Source: a virus. Taken from it: a stretch of 64,000 nucleotides of DNA. Shown here piece after piece: positions 1 through 8,400 of the stretch. The DNA lies in IMG/VR virus record IMGVR_UViG_3300046559_001153, positions 160,271 to 224,270 of that record. One strand, written 5' to 3'. How positions within the stretch are numbered: the first letter of the stretch is position 1; the number at the start of each line of letters is the position of its first letter. Under the pieces are notes generated by a model. The model worked only from the letters and a program-made list of their open reading frames with translations, was not told where the DNA came from and did not search any database. A program made the position numbers and the translations under genes.

Positions 1-1
1 G

Positions 2-295
2 TCAGCTCCCCAGGCTAACCCATCGGACGAGGATGTGGCTGAGACCTTAGCGTGGACAGATCAGCAAGAGGCTATGAACCGCCACGTTTCGGCCATGTTA
101 TTGGCAATCGTGGAGCTCCTGGTCGACACGTCCATTATCAAACCACCGGCCTTCGAACAGAGGCTGATTGCTGCCCAGCGTACGGTGGACGAGCTGTTAA
201 CCGAGAAAAAAGATCGAGCCGGAATCGACCAGCCACTGAACGAATCTGTCAATTTGGTTCTCAAACGGCTGGGATACAGGGTGGAAGACCGTTGA
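2..295 (+). CDS. 5'-truncated hypothetical protein
   Basis: The reading frame is open from the window edge to a TGA at 293-295, so the true start probably lies upstream; a GTG at 35 is the only nearby internal start and has no good ribosome binding site. The visible ~97 residues are mostly helical and polar, with a short hydrophobic helix (SAMLLAIVELLVD) and no motif I recognise. It runs in the same direction as everything downstream. The function is unknown. Confidence 0.6.
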   Translation, partial: SAPQANPSDEDVAETLAWTDQQEAMNRHVSAMLLAIVELLVDTSIIKPPAFEQRLIAAQRTVDELLTEKKDRAGIDQPLNESVNLVLKRLGYRVEDR

Positions 296-377
296 AAATA
301 CTGTTAAGCTGCTTAAAGTGCCGTTCTACAGGTTAGTTGCAGGCGCCAACTGGTTAGGATGTTGCGTGCTCGAAGGG

Positions 378-542
378 ATGTCGAAAACGAAACAAGGAAA
401 ACAGCGGCGTAACTTCATGTTGGCCGCGGTTGGTGGAGTGACGGATGCGCCCATGTTGCCGTCACACGCTGTCGTCCGCAAACGGCAGCACGGACCTGGG
501 GTAGGGGATCCCGGGGGCTTGAAGAATGGCGATCTCGTTTAA
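378..542 (+). CDS. possible small basic protein (doubtful)
   Basis: A 54-codon frame starts at an ATG preceded by CGAAGGG, with spacing too short for a convincing ribosome binding site. The product would be Lys/Arg/Gly-rich with no recognisable domain. It is listed only because the 271 bases between the neighbouring genes otherwise hold nothing I can name. It may not be translated. Confidence 0.2.
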   Translation: MSKTKQGKQRRNFMLAAVGGVTDAPMLPSHAVVRKRQHGPGVGDPGGLKNGDLV

Positions 543-566
543 CCAAAAATCACCAAGGAACCAGTC

Positions 567-812
567 ATGAAAACTATCGCGTGTCTCTGCTTGATGTTGC
601 TGCCGGCCAGCGCCGACGCTGGGTGGTTATTCGGCTCGAACCACAAAACGGTGGTCATCCACAACCACGGCGCTCCGGTTGCGGCTTACGAGGCGCCCGT
701 GGTCATCTATCGCGCGGAGGCCCCGAGCTATTCGACCCGTGTGGTGACCAAGACGAAGCACAAACATCGCCACGGGAAACACACGACTGTGACCGTTCAG
801 CAGGTCCGTTAA
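567..812 (+). CDS. small exported His/Lys-rich protein
   Basis: This 81-residue protein begins with a short signal peptide: MKT, then a hydrophobic stretch (CLCLMLLPASADA) with a likely signal peptidase site after ADA. The mature part contains a Val/Ala-rich segment and a basic tail with KHKHRHGKH. The start is supported by AAGGAA nine bases upstream. Such small secreted peptides occur in bacteria and some phages; the basic, His-rich tail could bind metal or polyanions, but no function is assigned. Confidence 0.6.
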   Translation: MKTIACLCLMLLPASADAGWLFGSNHKTVVIHNHGAPVAAYEAPVVIYRAEAPSYSTRVVTKTKHKHRHGKHTTVTVQQVR

Positions 813-843
813 AATTCGCATCACCTAGCACAAGGGCCTGACC

Positions 844-1125
844 ATGACAGTCGAATGGGCTGAAGTAATCGTCGCATTGTGCGGCATCCTTATCATGTTG
901 ATCGGCCACGCCTACTGGGTTGGTCGAAAATCAGGCGACGTGATTAACCGTCTGAAGGTCCTCGAAGCCACATTGCTTGGAAAATTTCTGACCAGTGATA
1001 GAGAGGACAGGCATTGTGCCGAAGACCGCAGAGAGATGGACCTGAAGATCAACAAGCTTGGTGGTGTGGTCGAAAAGCATGGGCGAGAGATTACGGCTCT
1101 AAGAGTCGCCACCGAACGCCGATAG
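844..1125 (+). CDS. membrane-anchored coiled-coil protein
   Basis: The protein has 93 residues. Residues ~6-27 form one transmembrane helix (VIVALCGILIMLIGHAYWVG) and the remainder is a charged, heptad-like coiled coil. This N-anchored layout resembles phage i-spanins or small holin-associated proteins, but no family-specific motif is visible, so a lysis role is only a possibility. It sits directly between the exported peptide and the 2H phosphoesterase gene. Confidence 0.6.
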   Translation: MTVEWAEVIVALCGILIMLIGHAYWVGRKSGDVINRLKVLEATLLGKFLTSDREDRHCAEDRREMDLKINKLGGVVEKHGREITALRVATERR

Positions 1126-1135
1126 GAGCGACAAA

Positions 1136-1810
1136 GTGCTGTTACTGTTCGGGGAACTATCACCGCCGAGCTGGGTCCGCGAAGTCTACTGTGCAGGTTT
1201 CGGCATAGGGCAGCGGTTCAAGCAGGCGGATGCCCCGGAAGTAGTGCACGCGCTCTCAGGCATGCTGTATGTTACCCCCTCGAATTGGGGTTTACTGGCC
1301 GTCCCGAACGCCCTGGTTCGTGGCGTTTATAGCGCCATTGACGAGCCGGGTGTTGAACTCCCAAGTCACAGCGAAAAACCAGGCAAACTGGATGCGCACA
1401 TCAGCGTGTTCCGCCCTGAGGATATCGCGGCGATCGGCGGGCCCGGCAAGTTGACCGAGCGTGGCAAACACTTTCATTACACGACCGGGCAGCTCAAAAC
1501 AGTTCAGCCTGCCGGCTGGCCGCAGATGAGCAAGGTCTGGATGCTCGAGGTTAAGAGTCCGGAGTTACAGACGTTGAGACAGTCGTACGGTCTCACTCCG
1601 CTGCCGCACGACAATGACTTCCAGTTTCACATTACTGTCGGAGTCCGTCGCAAGGGTGTACTGGGTCGTAACGAGATCAGCAAGTCGATCCTGGTCGACG
1701 ACAAACCAGCCGACCCGCTTCCCGTACCACGCAAATTTATCTGCAGCGTCTGCGGTCATGATGACTGTGCTGGCTGCACCGGGACAACACAGAGAGTCCA
1801 CGTTCCATGA
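1136..1810 (+). CDS. 2H phosphoesterase superfamily protein
   Basis: The protein has 224 residues and starts at GTG with a strong TAGGAG six bases upstream. It carries the two His-x-Ser/Thr motifs that define 2H phosphoesterases: H88-I-S90 in DAHISVF and H165-I-T167 in FHITVGV, 77 residues apart. Members (LigT/CPDase, T4 Acb1) open cyclic or 2',3'-cyclic phosphodiester bonds in RNA ends or cyclic oligonucleotides. A C-terminal CSVCGHDDCAGC cluster could bind zinc. The gene overlaps the next by four bases. Its substrate cannot be told: RNA-end processing and degradation of CBASS signalling nucleotides are both possible. Confidence 0.75.
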   Translation: MLLLFGELSPPSWVREVYCAGFGIGQRFKQADAPEVVHALSGMLYVTPSNWGLLAVPNALVRGVYSAIDEPGVELPSHSEKPGKLDAHISVFRPEDIAAIGGPGKLTERGKHFHYTTGQLKTVQPAGWPQMSKVWMLEVKSPELQTLRQSYGLTPLPHDNDFQFHITVGVRRKGVLGRNEISKSILVDDKPADPLPVPRKFICSVCGHDDCAGCTGTTQRVHVP

Positions 1811-2871
1811 TCTCCACAGACGAGCAATCGGCCTGGCAGCAGATTGTCGGCCTGGCAGAAGCCAGAGCCGAAGCCTGTCGACCAATGGCCAAATCGGCTC
1901 AGGAGATCCTCGGGCGATTCCCGTTGCCGGATGAAACTGCGCTTACCCAGGGACCAGACAATGAGCTGATCCTGGTCTCTGACGTCAGTGACGATCGGTT
2001 ACACTGGCTTAAATTTGCGTTGGAACACGAGTTGGGTGAAGCCTACCTGGGCTGTGTCCCATCTCGAATTTGGGCTGACCCAGACGGTGACTATGTCAAG
2101 TTGGCCTATTCGCCTGTCGTTCGGTCAATGACAGACACGATGAACTTGACGCCCGGCAAGCTGTTTGGCGTTGTTCCCAATACGCCTGGACCAGTTGCTT
2201 CTATGCTGACATCGGGCTTACTTGGCGCCGGTCTTGGCTACGGGGCGGGATGGATTGGCGAGAAGATGATGCCCAATGATTGGCGTCGCGGGCGTCTCAG
2301 CAAGACGTTGGCCCTGCTGGGTGGTGCGGCCGGCATTATGCCAGGACTGGCATATGGCATGACAAACAAGGCTAAGAATCTCCCGTTCAACGACAATACT
2401 ACGCTTGATCATCCACCCACCGGCGGGATCATGCCAGAGAATCATTTCCCGGTCGCGCCGTTGTTCCGCTCGGCCGTAGATTCGGTCAAAGAGAAGCTGG
2501 GTAGAGACCTGGCGGACAACTCAGGAATGACTGGTGACATCCCGCCAATTCAGGTCGACAAGTTCAATCAGACCATCTGGGGAGACCCGTACGTCTCGCC
2601 GAATATCCCGTTGTCTACTCGAGGGGCAGCCACGTCAGCCGTTACGTTGGCCCAGCAGATGCCGGGTGGAATTGGGGCCGGGTGGGTCACGCCGATGCAA
2701 CTGGGCCATATTGCCGCGGGCATGGGAGTAGGTTATGCTAGCGGTGCACTGGTAGGGGGAGTCCTCGGCCTTTTGACTGGGATGCCTGAGAGTACACAGG
2801 ATCAGCTGAAAAGGACTGGTATGTATGCCGGTATCATTTCTGAGGTCGTTCCCATGCTGTTCGGAAGGTAG
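1807..2871 (+). CDS. glycine-zipper putative virion protein
   Basis: The protein has 354 residues and its ATG overlaps the preceding stop (ATGA). The N-terminal ~110 residues are soluble and acidic. Residues ~125-180 and ~295-345 are Gly/Ala-rich hydrophobic segments (for example SGLLGAGLGYGAGWIG and GMGVGYASGALVGGVLGLL) with GxxxG spacing, as in membrane-inserting or pore-forming proteins. Similar segments occur in products at 3774, 4691, 26141 and in the RNAP-ligase linker, suggesting a shared role, perhaps in internal virion proteins that enter the cell with the DNA. I do not recognise a named family. Confidence 0.65.
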   Translation: MISTDEQSAWQQIVGLAEARAEACRPMAKSAQEILGRFPLPDETALTQGPDNELILVSDVSDDRLHWLKFALEHELGEAYLGCVPSRIWADPDGDYVKLAYSPVVRSMTDTMNLTPGKLFGVVPNTPGPVASMLTSGLLGAGLGYGAGWIGEKMMPNDWRRGRLSKTLALLGGAAGIMPGLAYGMTNKAKNLPFNDNTTLDHPPTGGIMPENHFPVAPLFRSAVDSVKEKLGRDLADNSGMTGDIPPIQVDKFNQTIWGDPYVSPNIPLSTRGAATSAVTLAQQMPGGIGAGWVTPMQLGHIAAGMGVGYASGALVGGVLGLLTGMPESTQDQLKRTGMYAGIISEVVPMLFGR

Positions 2872-2893
2872 TCATTCTAAAAAGGAGTCAGTC

Positions 2894-3286
2894 ATGTCAG
2901 ACCCAACCACACCTGTTACCCCAGCTCCCGCACCGGCGACCGACACGACTACGCTCGTGACCACGGTTAGCCAGGCCATGTCGAAAGTCATGGCGGATTT
3001 CAACGCTGCCAAAGCCAAAGGGCCAATCACGTTGAGTGGGGCAGTCGCTCTGCTCGAAGAGCTCGTCTCTGCCGGCATGCTTGCCGTGAAGCCGTTCTTG
3101 TCACCCGGTGCTGACGTGGCCGGGTTGATCTCGACCATTCTGATGGAAGTTTACACGAAGGAAATTCGTCCTCTCGAGCTGCAGCACTTCGGTGCGATAG
3201 TCTCGACGGCTGTGATTGATCCGTTGATTCATCAGTCGATCCCGCTGCTCGTCGCCGCGGCCCAGAAAGCTTTGCTGCACATATAG
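2894..3286 (+). CDS. small hypothetical, possibly virion, protein
   Basis: The ATG at 2894 follows AAAGGAGT, a good ribosome binding site, and is preferred over in-frame starts inside the previous gene. The 130-residue product has a Pro/Thr/Ala-rich N-terminus followed by hydrophobic, Ala-rich helices (AVALLEELVSAGMLAVKPF and a C-terminal LLVAAAQKALL). No known domain is seen. A hairpin terminator follows. Confidence 0.65.
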   Translation: MSDPTTPVTPAPAPATDTTTLVTTVSQAMSKVMADFNAAKAKGPITLSGAVALLEELVSAGMLAVKPFLSPGADVAGLISTILMEVYTKEIRPLELQHFGAIVSTAVIDPLIHQSIPLLVAAAQKALLHI

Positions 3287-3328
3287 CCCGTCGATGGGTG
3301 GTCTGTCCCCTGTCCGTTGACTGGCGAG

Positions 3329-3360
3329 GCCCTGGGCGCTGCAAAGTGCCCCGGGCTTTC
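3329..3360 (+). terminator. GC-rich hairpin, probable terminator
   Basis: The arms GCCCTGGGCGCT (3329-3340) and AGTGCCCCGGGC (3345-3356) pair with one mismatch around a GCAA tetraloop, followed by TTTC. The short T run makes it a weak intrinsic terminator, or a 3' stabiliser. It lies just before the first copy of the 18-bp palindrome. Confidence 0.55.
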
Positions 3361-3363
3361 GCC

Positions 3364-3384
3364 ATAACTTTATAAAAAGTAAAA
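3364..3384 (+). promoter_or_regulatory. recurrent palindrome, copy 1
   Basis: ATAACTTTATAAAAAGTAAAA matches the six-copy element (best form TAACTTTTTGAAAAGTTA). The next gene starts at 3388 without any Shine-Dalgarno, so the element occupies the initiation region itself. Copy 4 at 29683 is nearly identical over 20 bases. Confidence 0.6.
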
Positions 3385-3387
3385 ACC

Positions 3388-3759
3388 ATGACGGCACTGC
3401 TTACACCTCACCTGCTCGGCAATCACGGCTTGGTGCAATATGCCCATTTGAAGATCTGGGCTGAGCGTGGATTGATCCGTATCGAGCACACAGAAACTGG
3501 TCAGTACGAGATCTTGTCGGTTGCCGATGCGGCCAAGAGGGCCCTGGCAATCAGTGAGATGGCTCGATTGAGACGAAAGAATCCTAAGTGGGTCAAGTAT
3601 TACGACGAGATCGCGGCACAAATGGATTTCGTGGACCGAATGCACGGTGTGCTCCAGAAAGCCCGCGAACAGGGCATGCCGACTGACCCGACAGCCCGAC
3701 GGGATCTGACGCGAAGAATGCCGGTCACAGTGAGTGTCCCGGCTGATATCTATCTTTAG
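3388..3759 (+). CDS. hypothetical protein
   Basis: This 123-residue soluble protein starts at the ATG right after the palindrome; no purine-rich ribosome binding site is present. The central part (residues ~25-60) could be a small helical fold with charged helices (ADAAKRALAISEMARL). No family is recognised. It opens a run of small virion-type genes leading to the RNA polymerase. Confidence 0.65.
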   Translation: MTALLTPHLLGNHGLVQYAHLKIWAERGLIRIEHTETGQYEILSVADAAKRALAISEMARLRRKNPKWVKYYDEIAAQMDFVDRMHGVLQKAREQGMPTDPTARRDLTRRMPVTVSVPADIYL

Positions 3760-3773
3760 CCTGGGAGTCATGG

Positions 3774-4283
3774 ATGACGCCTCGCGATCGTTTCAAAGTG
3801 GCCTTTCTGACTCGACTGGTCGAGTCGGGCATGTCGTTCGATCAAATCGCCGACCATGTCTCAGATCTGCATGGGCAGGTCACGAAGTCCGCCGCTGTTC
3901 CCGGACTGGCCCCGCCTAAACCGCCGACGGCCGAGGTTGGAACCAAGCCCCTGAAGCAGCCGTCTGTGGGATCCGTTCCGGCCCTCAAACTGGCCGAATT
4001 GGGTCTTTCGACGTTACGAGATCTCTGGGGTCTCGGTAAAGATGTCGCTGGCAGCATCGGTACAGCTGGATTGTATGGAGCGGCCGGTGCAGGTATCGCC
4101 GGTGCGGGCGCCGGTTACGGTCTCGGAAAACTGACCGATGTCGACGAGACCGACATTGAGGAAAAGAAACAACACGAGTTGGTCGATCAGTACAAACGCT
4201 GGGCTGAGTACGCCCGGCAGACACAAGCCATGCACGAGCATGTGCAAGCCGCAGGTAAACCGCACTTTGCCGGAAGGTATTGA
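3774..4283 (+). CDS. glycine-zipper putative virion protein
   Basis: The protein has 169 residues. The N-terminus (FLTRLVESGMSFDQIADHV) looks like a small helical domain. A proline-rich linker follows, then a Gly/Ala hydrophobic zipper around residues 97-120 (GLYGAAGAGIAGAGAGYGLG), then a charged helical C-terminus. It contains VTKSA, one of the recurring hydrophobic-x-K-x-A motifs. The start has GGGAGT upstream. It overlaps the next gene by one base. Confidence 0.65.
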   Translation: MTPRDRFKVAFLTRLVESGMSFDQIADHVSDLHGQVTKSAAVPGLAPPKPPTAEVGTKPLKQPSVGSVPALKLAELGLSTLRDLWGLGKDVAGSIGTAGLYGAAGAGIAGAGAGYGLGKLTDVDETDIEEKKQHELVDQYKRWAEYARQTQAMHEHVQAAGKPHFAGRY

Positions 4284-4684
4284 TGGCACCCCCACTTTTG
4301 AAATTCATGAATCAGGTGCAGGACCCGAACGGAGCTGCCGTTCACTGGGGTCGTGCAATTGATGACGGCCTGCCGTTCCGCGGCAAGGCAAGCATGTACA
4401 AGAATGAGGACGAATACGAATCAAAAGTTTCTCGGATCTGCGATTTCAAACTGAAGAAGTTCCTGATTGACGATCCGAAGGACCACGCTGAATACATGGG
4501 CGTAATGGACAAGATCGCCAATCGCTGGTTCAGGCTGTTTTATATCGAGCGGCAAGTGGCAGCCGCTCAGCCATTCATCTATCTTGAATGGGGTGAGTTT
4601 TACATGCAGGAGAGTGGGGAGCGAAAAGCGGTAGCCGCTCCGACCATGCTCAGCATGCCCGAGTTACCTGAAGGAACGGTCTAG
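4283..4684 (+). CDS. hypothetical protein, possible virion component
   Basis: The ATG at 4283 overlaps the previous stop (TGATG), so translation is probably coupled; a TTG three bases upstream is less likely. The 133-residue product is soluble and rich in aromatic and charged residues (WFRLFYIERQVAAAQPFIYLEWGEFYM). No known domain is recognised. It sits between two glycine-zipper genes. Confidence 0.65.
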   Translation: MAPPLLKFMNQVQDPNGAAVHWGRAIDDGLPFRGKASMYKNEDEYESKVSRICDFKLKKFLIDDPKDHAEYMGVMDKIANRWFRLFYIERQVAAAQPFIYLEWGEFYMQESGERKAVAAPTMLSMPELPEGTV

Positions 4685-4690
4685 GTAATC

Positions 4691-5389
4691 ATGCAAAAGA
4701 AAGCTGACCCGGGAATTGATCTCGACGCGGCCCACTCGCAACTGGCGATGGAGCAGTTCAAGAAGATCCTGCTTCTTGGTGCCGGCGCCGGAATGGCTGC
4801 TCGCGGTGCATCTGGTTTTATCCACATGCTCCACCGGAATTCGCAGCCGGCGACGCCGTCGTCTGCCGCAGCCAACGTCCTGCCTTTCAAGGTGCCGACA
4901 AGACCTCAGCGAGAAGAAAAAATCGCCGTACTCGAACCGTACAAGAACACCTGGTGGGCCATGCCGCTGCATGCGACTGGTGCTGTTGGGGCCACTTTCG
5001 GTGGTTACAAATTGATGGACTACCTGCTCAACAAACAACGGCACAAAGGGCTGCAGGAAGAAGTCGATTCGGCCAAGTCAGATTTTGAATCGGCTTTGAG
5101 CCATCAGCCGATTGGTACAGGCAAACGGGCGGATGACAAGGCGTCCAAGCTGTCACAGCAACTGGATGAAATCTTCGACATCTGGCAGAAGCAGGCCAAC
5201 TGGCCAACCTTCGGGGCCGGCACTGCTGCAACCGTCGCCGCCCTTACGGCGGCCATCGGCGGCCATCTCGGGTACAGTGTGGCCAAGAGCCAGAGTGAGG
5301 CGAACCGACTGGATCTGGCCGAGAAAGAACGCCAGAGACGTCGCCAGGTTTCAACGGCTCCGTTCCTGGTCGCCACCCCGGAGGGCTAA
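4691..5389 (+). CDS. putative membrane-active virion protein
   Basis: The protein has 232 residues with at least three hydrophobic or Gly/Ala-rich segments: ILLLGAGAGMAARGASGF near residue 26, ATGAVGATFGGYKLMDYL near 98 and AATVAALTAAIGGHLGYSVA near 180. Between them is a charged coiled-coil-like stretch. It contains MQKKA at the N-terminus and WQKQA in the middle, examples of the recurring K-x-A motif. It directly precedes the RNA polymerase gene. No named family is recognised. Confidence 0.65.
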   Translation: MQKKADPGIDLDAAHSQLAMEQFKKILLLGAGAGMAARGASGFIHMLHRNSQPATPSSAAANVLPFKVPTRPQREEKIAVLEPYKNTWWAMPLHATGAVGATFGGYKLMDYLLNKQRHKGLQEEVDSAKSDFESALSHQPIGTGKRADDKASKLSQQLDEIFDIWQKQANWPTFGAGTAATVAALTAAIGGHLGYSVAKSQSEANRLDLAEKERQRRRQVSTAPFLVATPEG

Positions 5390-5396
5390 TTAGCCC
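5383..5396 (+). promoter_or_regulatory. perfect 14-bp palindrome before RNAP gene
   Basis: GGGCTAATTAGCCC is a perfect inverted repeat with the upstream gene's TAA stop at its centre. It ends nine bases before the ATG of the beta-beta' gene, which has no clear Shine-Dalgarno. It could be an operator, or an RNA hairpin that controls translation of the polymerase. Confidence 0.4.
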
Positions 5397-5404
5397 ATCT
5401 TACC

Positions 5405-8400
5405 ATGTCAATCCTGTCTGGCTCCGGCAGCCTGCTCCAGCCGATGCGCCCTGCGGCCCACGAGGATGAGCCTGACAGCCTCACAGACATGTCCAAAGCG
5501 CGTCAAAGGCTGTTTGACCACACCTTGACGGCTGCGCAAGGCCTGGAGCCCCTGGCGAACTCCAAGCACACGTTAAAGCTGACCGACGTCCACTATTCTG
5601 GCCCGGACGAGTATTCTCTAAAGGACCAGAAGAAAGCCATTCTGACAGGTGACACGCTTGGCCGGACGCTGAAAGGCACATTCCAGCTTCTGGATAACGT
5701 CACAGGCCAGCTGGTCGACCAGAAACGGGTGACACTGGCTAACGTGCCTTACCGGACGGACCGTGGTACGTTCATCCACAATGGGACTGAATACGCCGTT
5801 CGAAATCAGATGCGGTTGTTGCCTGGTGTCTTTACCCGTATTCGAGGCAACGGCGAGATTGAAGCCCACACGAACGTTATGCCTGGGAAGGGGCTGAGCC
5901 ACCGCTACTTTCTAGATCCTGACAAAGGCGTGTTCTACATTCGCGTAGCCCAGTCCAAGACGCCGCTAGTGTCGTTGCTCACCGCAATGGGCGTGACCCA
6001 CCATCAATTGCGTGACGCCTGGGGCCCCGAGTTGGCCGCGACCAACTTGACGCATAACGATCCGGCTGACGTAAAGAAACTGGCCGGGAAATTTCTCCCG
6101 CGGATCCCCGAGAATCAGACCGAGGCGCACACGACTGAGCAACTGGTAAATGCCTTTCAGGCCATGGAGCTCGATCCGGAAGTCACTAAACGAACGCTCG
6201 GGCACCCATTTACCAATGTCGGACCGGAGACCATTCTTCGAACGACACAGAAACTGCTTCAATTGCAAAAGGGCGAAGTTGAGCCCGACGATCGTGACCA
6301 CCTGGCCTACCAGAAAATCATGGCGCCCGAGGATTTGTTCTCGGAACGGATTCGTCGCGATGCTGGCAACATTCGCCGTCAGCTGTTGTTCAAAGCCAGT
6401 CAGCGTGGCAATCTGCAGGGCATTGGTTCCCGACCGTTCCAGAAGCAATTGAACTCGGTCATCCTCACCAGCGGTGTCGGTACGGGTCTTGAGGAAACAT
6501 CACCGCTCGAACTGCTGGACAAGATGTCAACGATCACCAGCATGGGTGTCGGTGGACTACCAAGCACGACAGCCATTCCGTTGGAGTCCCGAGCCGTACA
6601 GCCAAGCCATCTCGGATTCATGGATCCACTGAAGACGCCCGAAAGCGAGGCGGCTGGCGTTATTCTGAATATCGCCGGACAGGTCCGTCGTAAGGCTGAT
6701 GGGCAGCTCGCCAAACAATTCACCAATCTGCACACGGGGCAACTCGAGTGGCGTACCCCGCAGGACGTGGCTGATTCAGCCATCGCCTTCCCGGGTGAAA
6801 TGGCCAAACCGGGCAAACGAATCATAGCCATGTTGAATGGTAAGCTGCAGTATGTGTCCAAAGCCGATGTCAAATACGAGCTGCCGCATTTCGAACACGT
6901 CTTCAGCGACGTCACCAATCTGGTGCCGATGAAGTCGGCTTTGAAGGGCCAGCGGGCAGTGATGGGTGCCCGTATGTTGACGCAAGCCCTGCCGCTCGAG
7001 AACCCCGAAGCCCCATTCGTTCAGTCGGCTGTTCCGGGAACGGGCGGGCAGAAGAGTTTTGACGAACACTTCGGTGGATTCATGGGTGCCGTGCGAGCCA
7101 AGCAGGGTGGTCAGGTCACTGCCGTATCGCCGGAAGCCATCACGGTCAAGCACGACGACGGAACGACGCAGAACTACGAGTTGTATGACTCGTTTCCGTT
7201 CAATCGCCGTAGCCGACTGCACAATACGCCAATGGTGCAACCGGGCCAGCGTGTCGGTCCGGACGATCTTCTGGCTAAGTCCAACTTCACCAACGACAAC
7301 GGGGCAATCGCGATCGGCAAGAACGCCTACATCGGATACATGCCGTATGGAGCCGGCACCTACGAAGACGCCCAGCTGGTGTCGGAGAGCTTCGCCAAGA
7401 AACTGCGATCAGAACATTTGTACCAGCACGACGCGACCTGGGGTGACGCACTCGATAAGAAAGGCAAAGCGCCATACGTGTCGCTGTTCCCGTCGAAGTT
7501 TGACCGAAAGCAGTTGGACACGATCGACGAGGATGGGGTCGTCAAGCCGGGCACGGTTGTTGATTACGGCCACCCACTCATTCTGCTGGCAAAGGGGCGA
7601 GAGCACTCGCAAAGCAAAGTGCATCGCAAGGGCCAGCTACAGCACACCGACGCGTCGGTGACCTGGTCGTACAACTCACCCGGTATCGTCCGCGACGTAG
7701 TGAAGACAGACAAAGGACCGATGGTCACTGTGACGTCTATGCGGTCGACACAGGAGTCAGACAAGTTGAGTGACCGATTCGGCGCCAAGGGTGTTATCGG
7801 CAAGATTCTGTCGGACGACTTGATGCCGCGTGACAGCACGGGTCGCCCATTCGACATGTTACTGAATCCGGCTGGTATCCCGTCGCGACTCAATCCGGTG
7901 AAGATCCACGAAGCCACACTCGGCAAGATTGCGGAAAAGACTGGCAAGCCGTACAAAATTGAGGATTTTTCGAACATTGCCGACCTGCGAGCCTTCGTCG
8001 AACAGGAAGCCCAGAAGCATGGCGTACCCGACACAGAGACGGTCTTCGACCCAGGTACCAACAGATACATCCCCGGCGTGAAGACTGGCGTGCAGTGGAT
8101 CATGAAGCTGCACCATATCGCCGAAGACAAAGAACAGGGTCGCGGTGCCTCGGGTGGTTACACACTCAGCGGTGTACCGGCCAAGGGTGGTGACGGTGAG
8201 TCAAGTAAGAAGCTGTCCATGGGGGAAACGAATGCCCTGTTGTCTCACGGTGCGTTGAATCTGCTGCGTGATTCGCAATTGTTACGAGGCCAGCGAAACG
8301 AACCATATTGGCTGGCCTTCATGCAGGGGCACCGCCCGCCCGAGCCCGGTATCCCGCTTGTTTACGAGGAATTCATCAACGAATTGAAAGCTGCTGGGAT

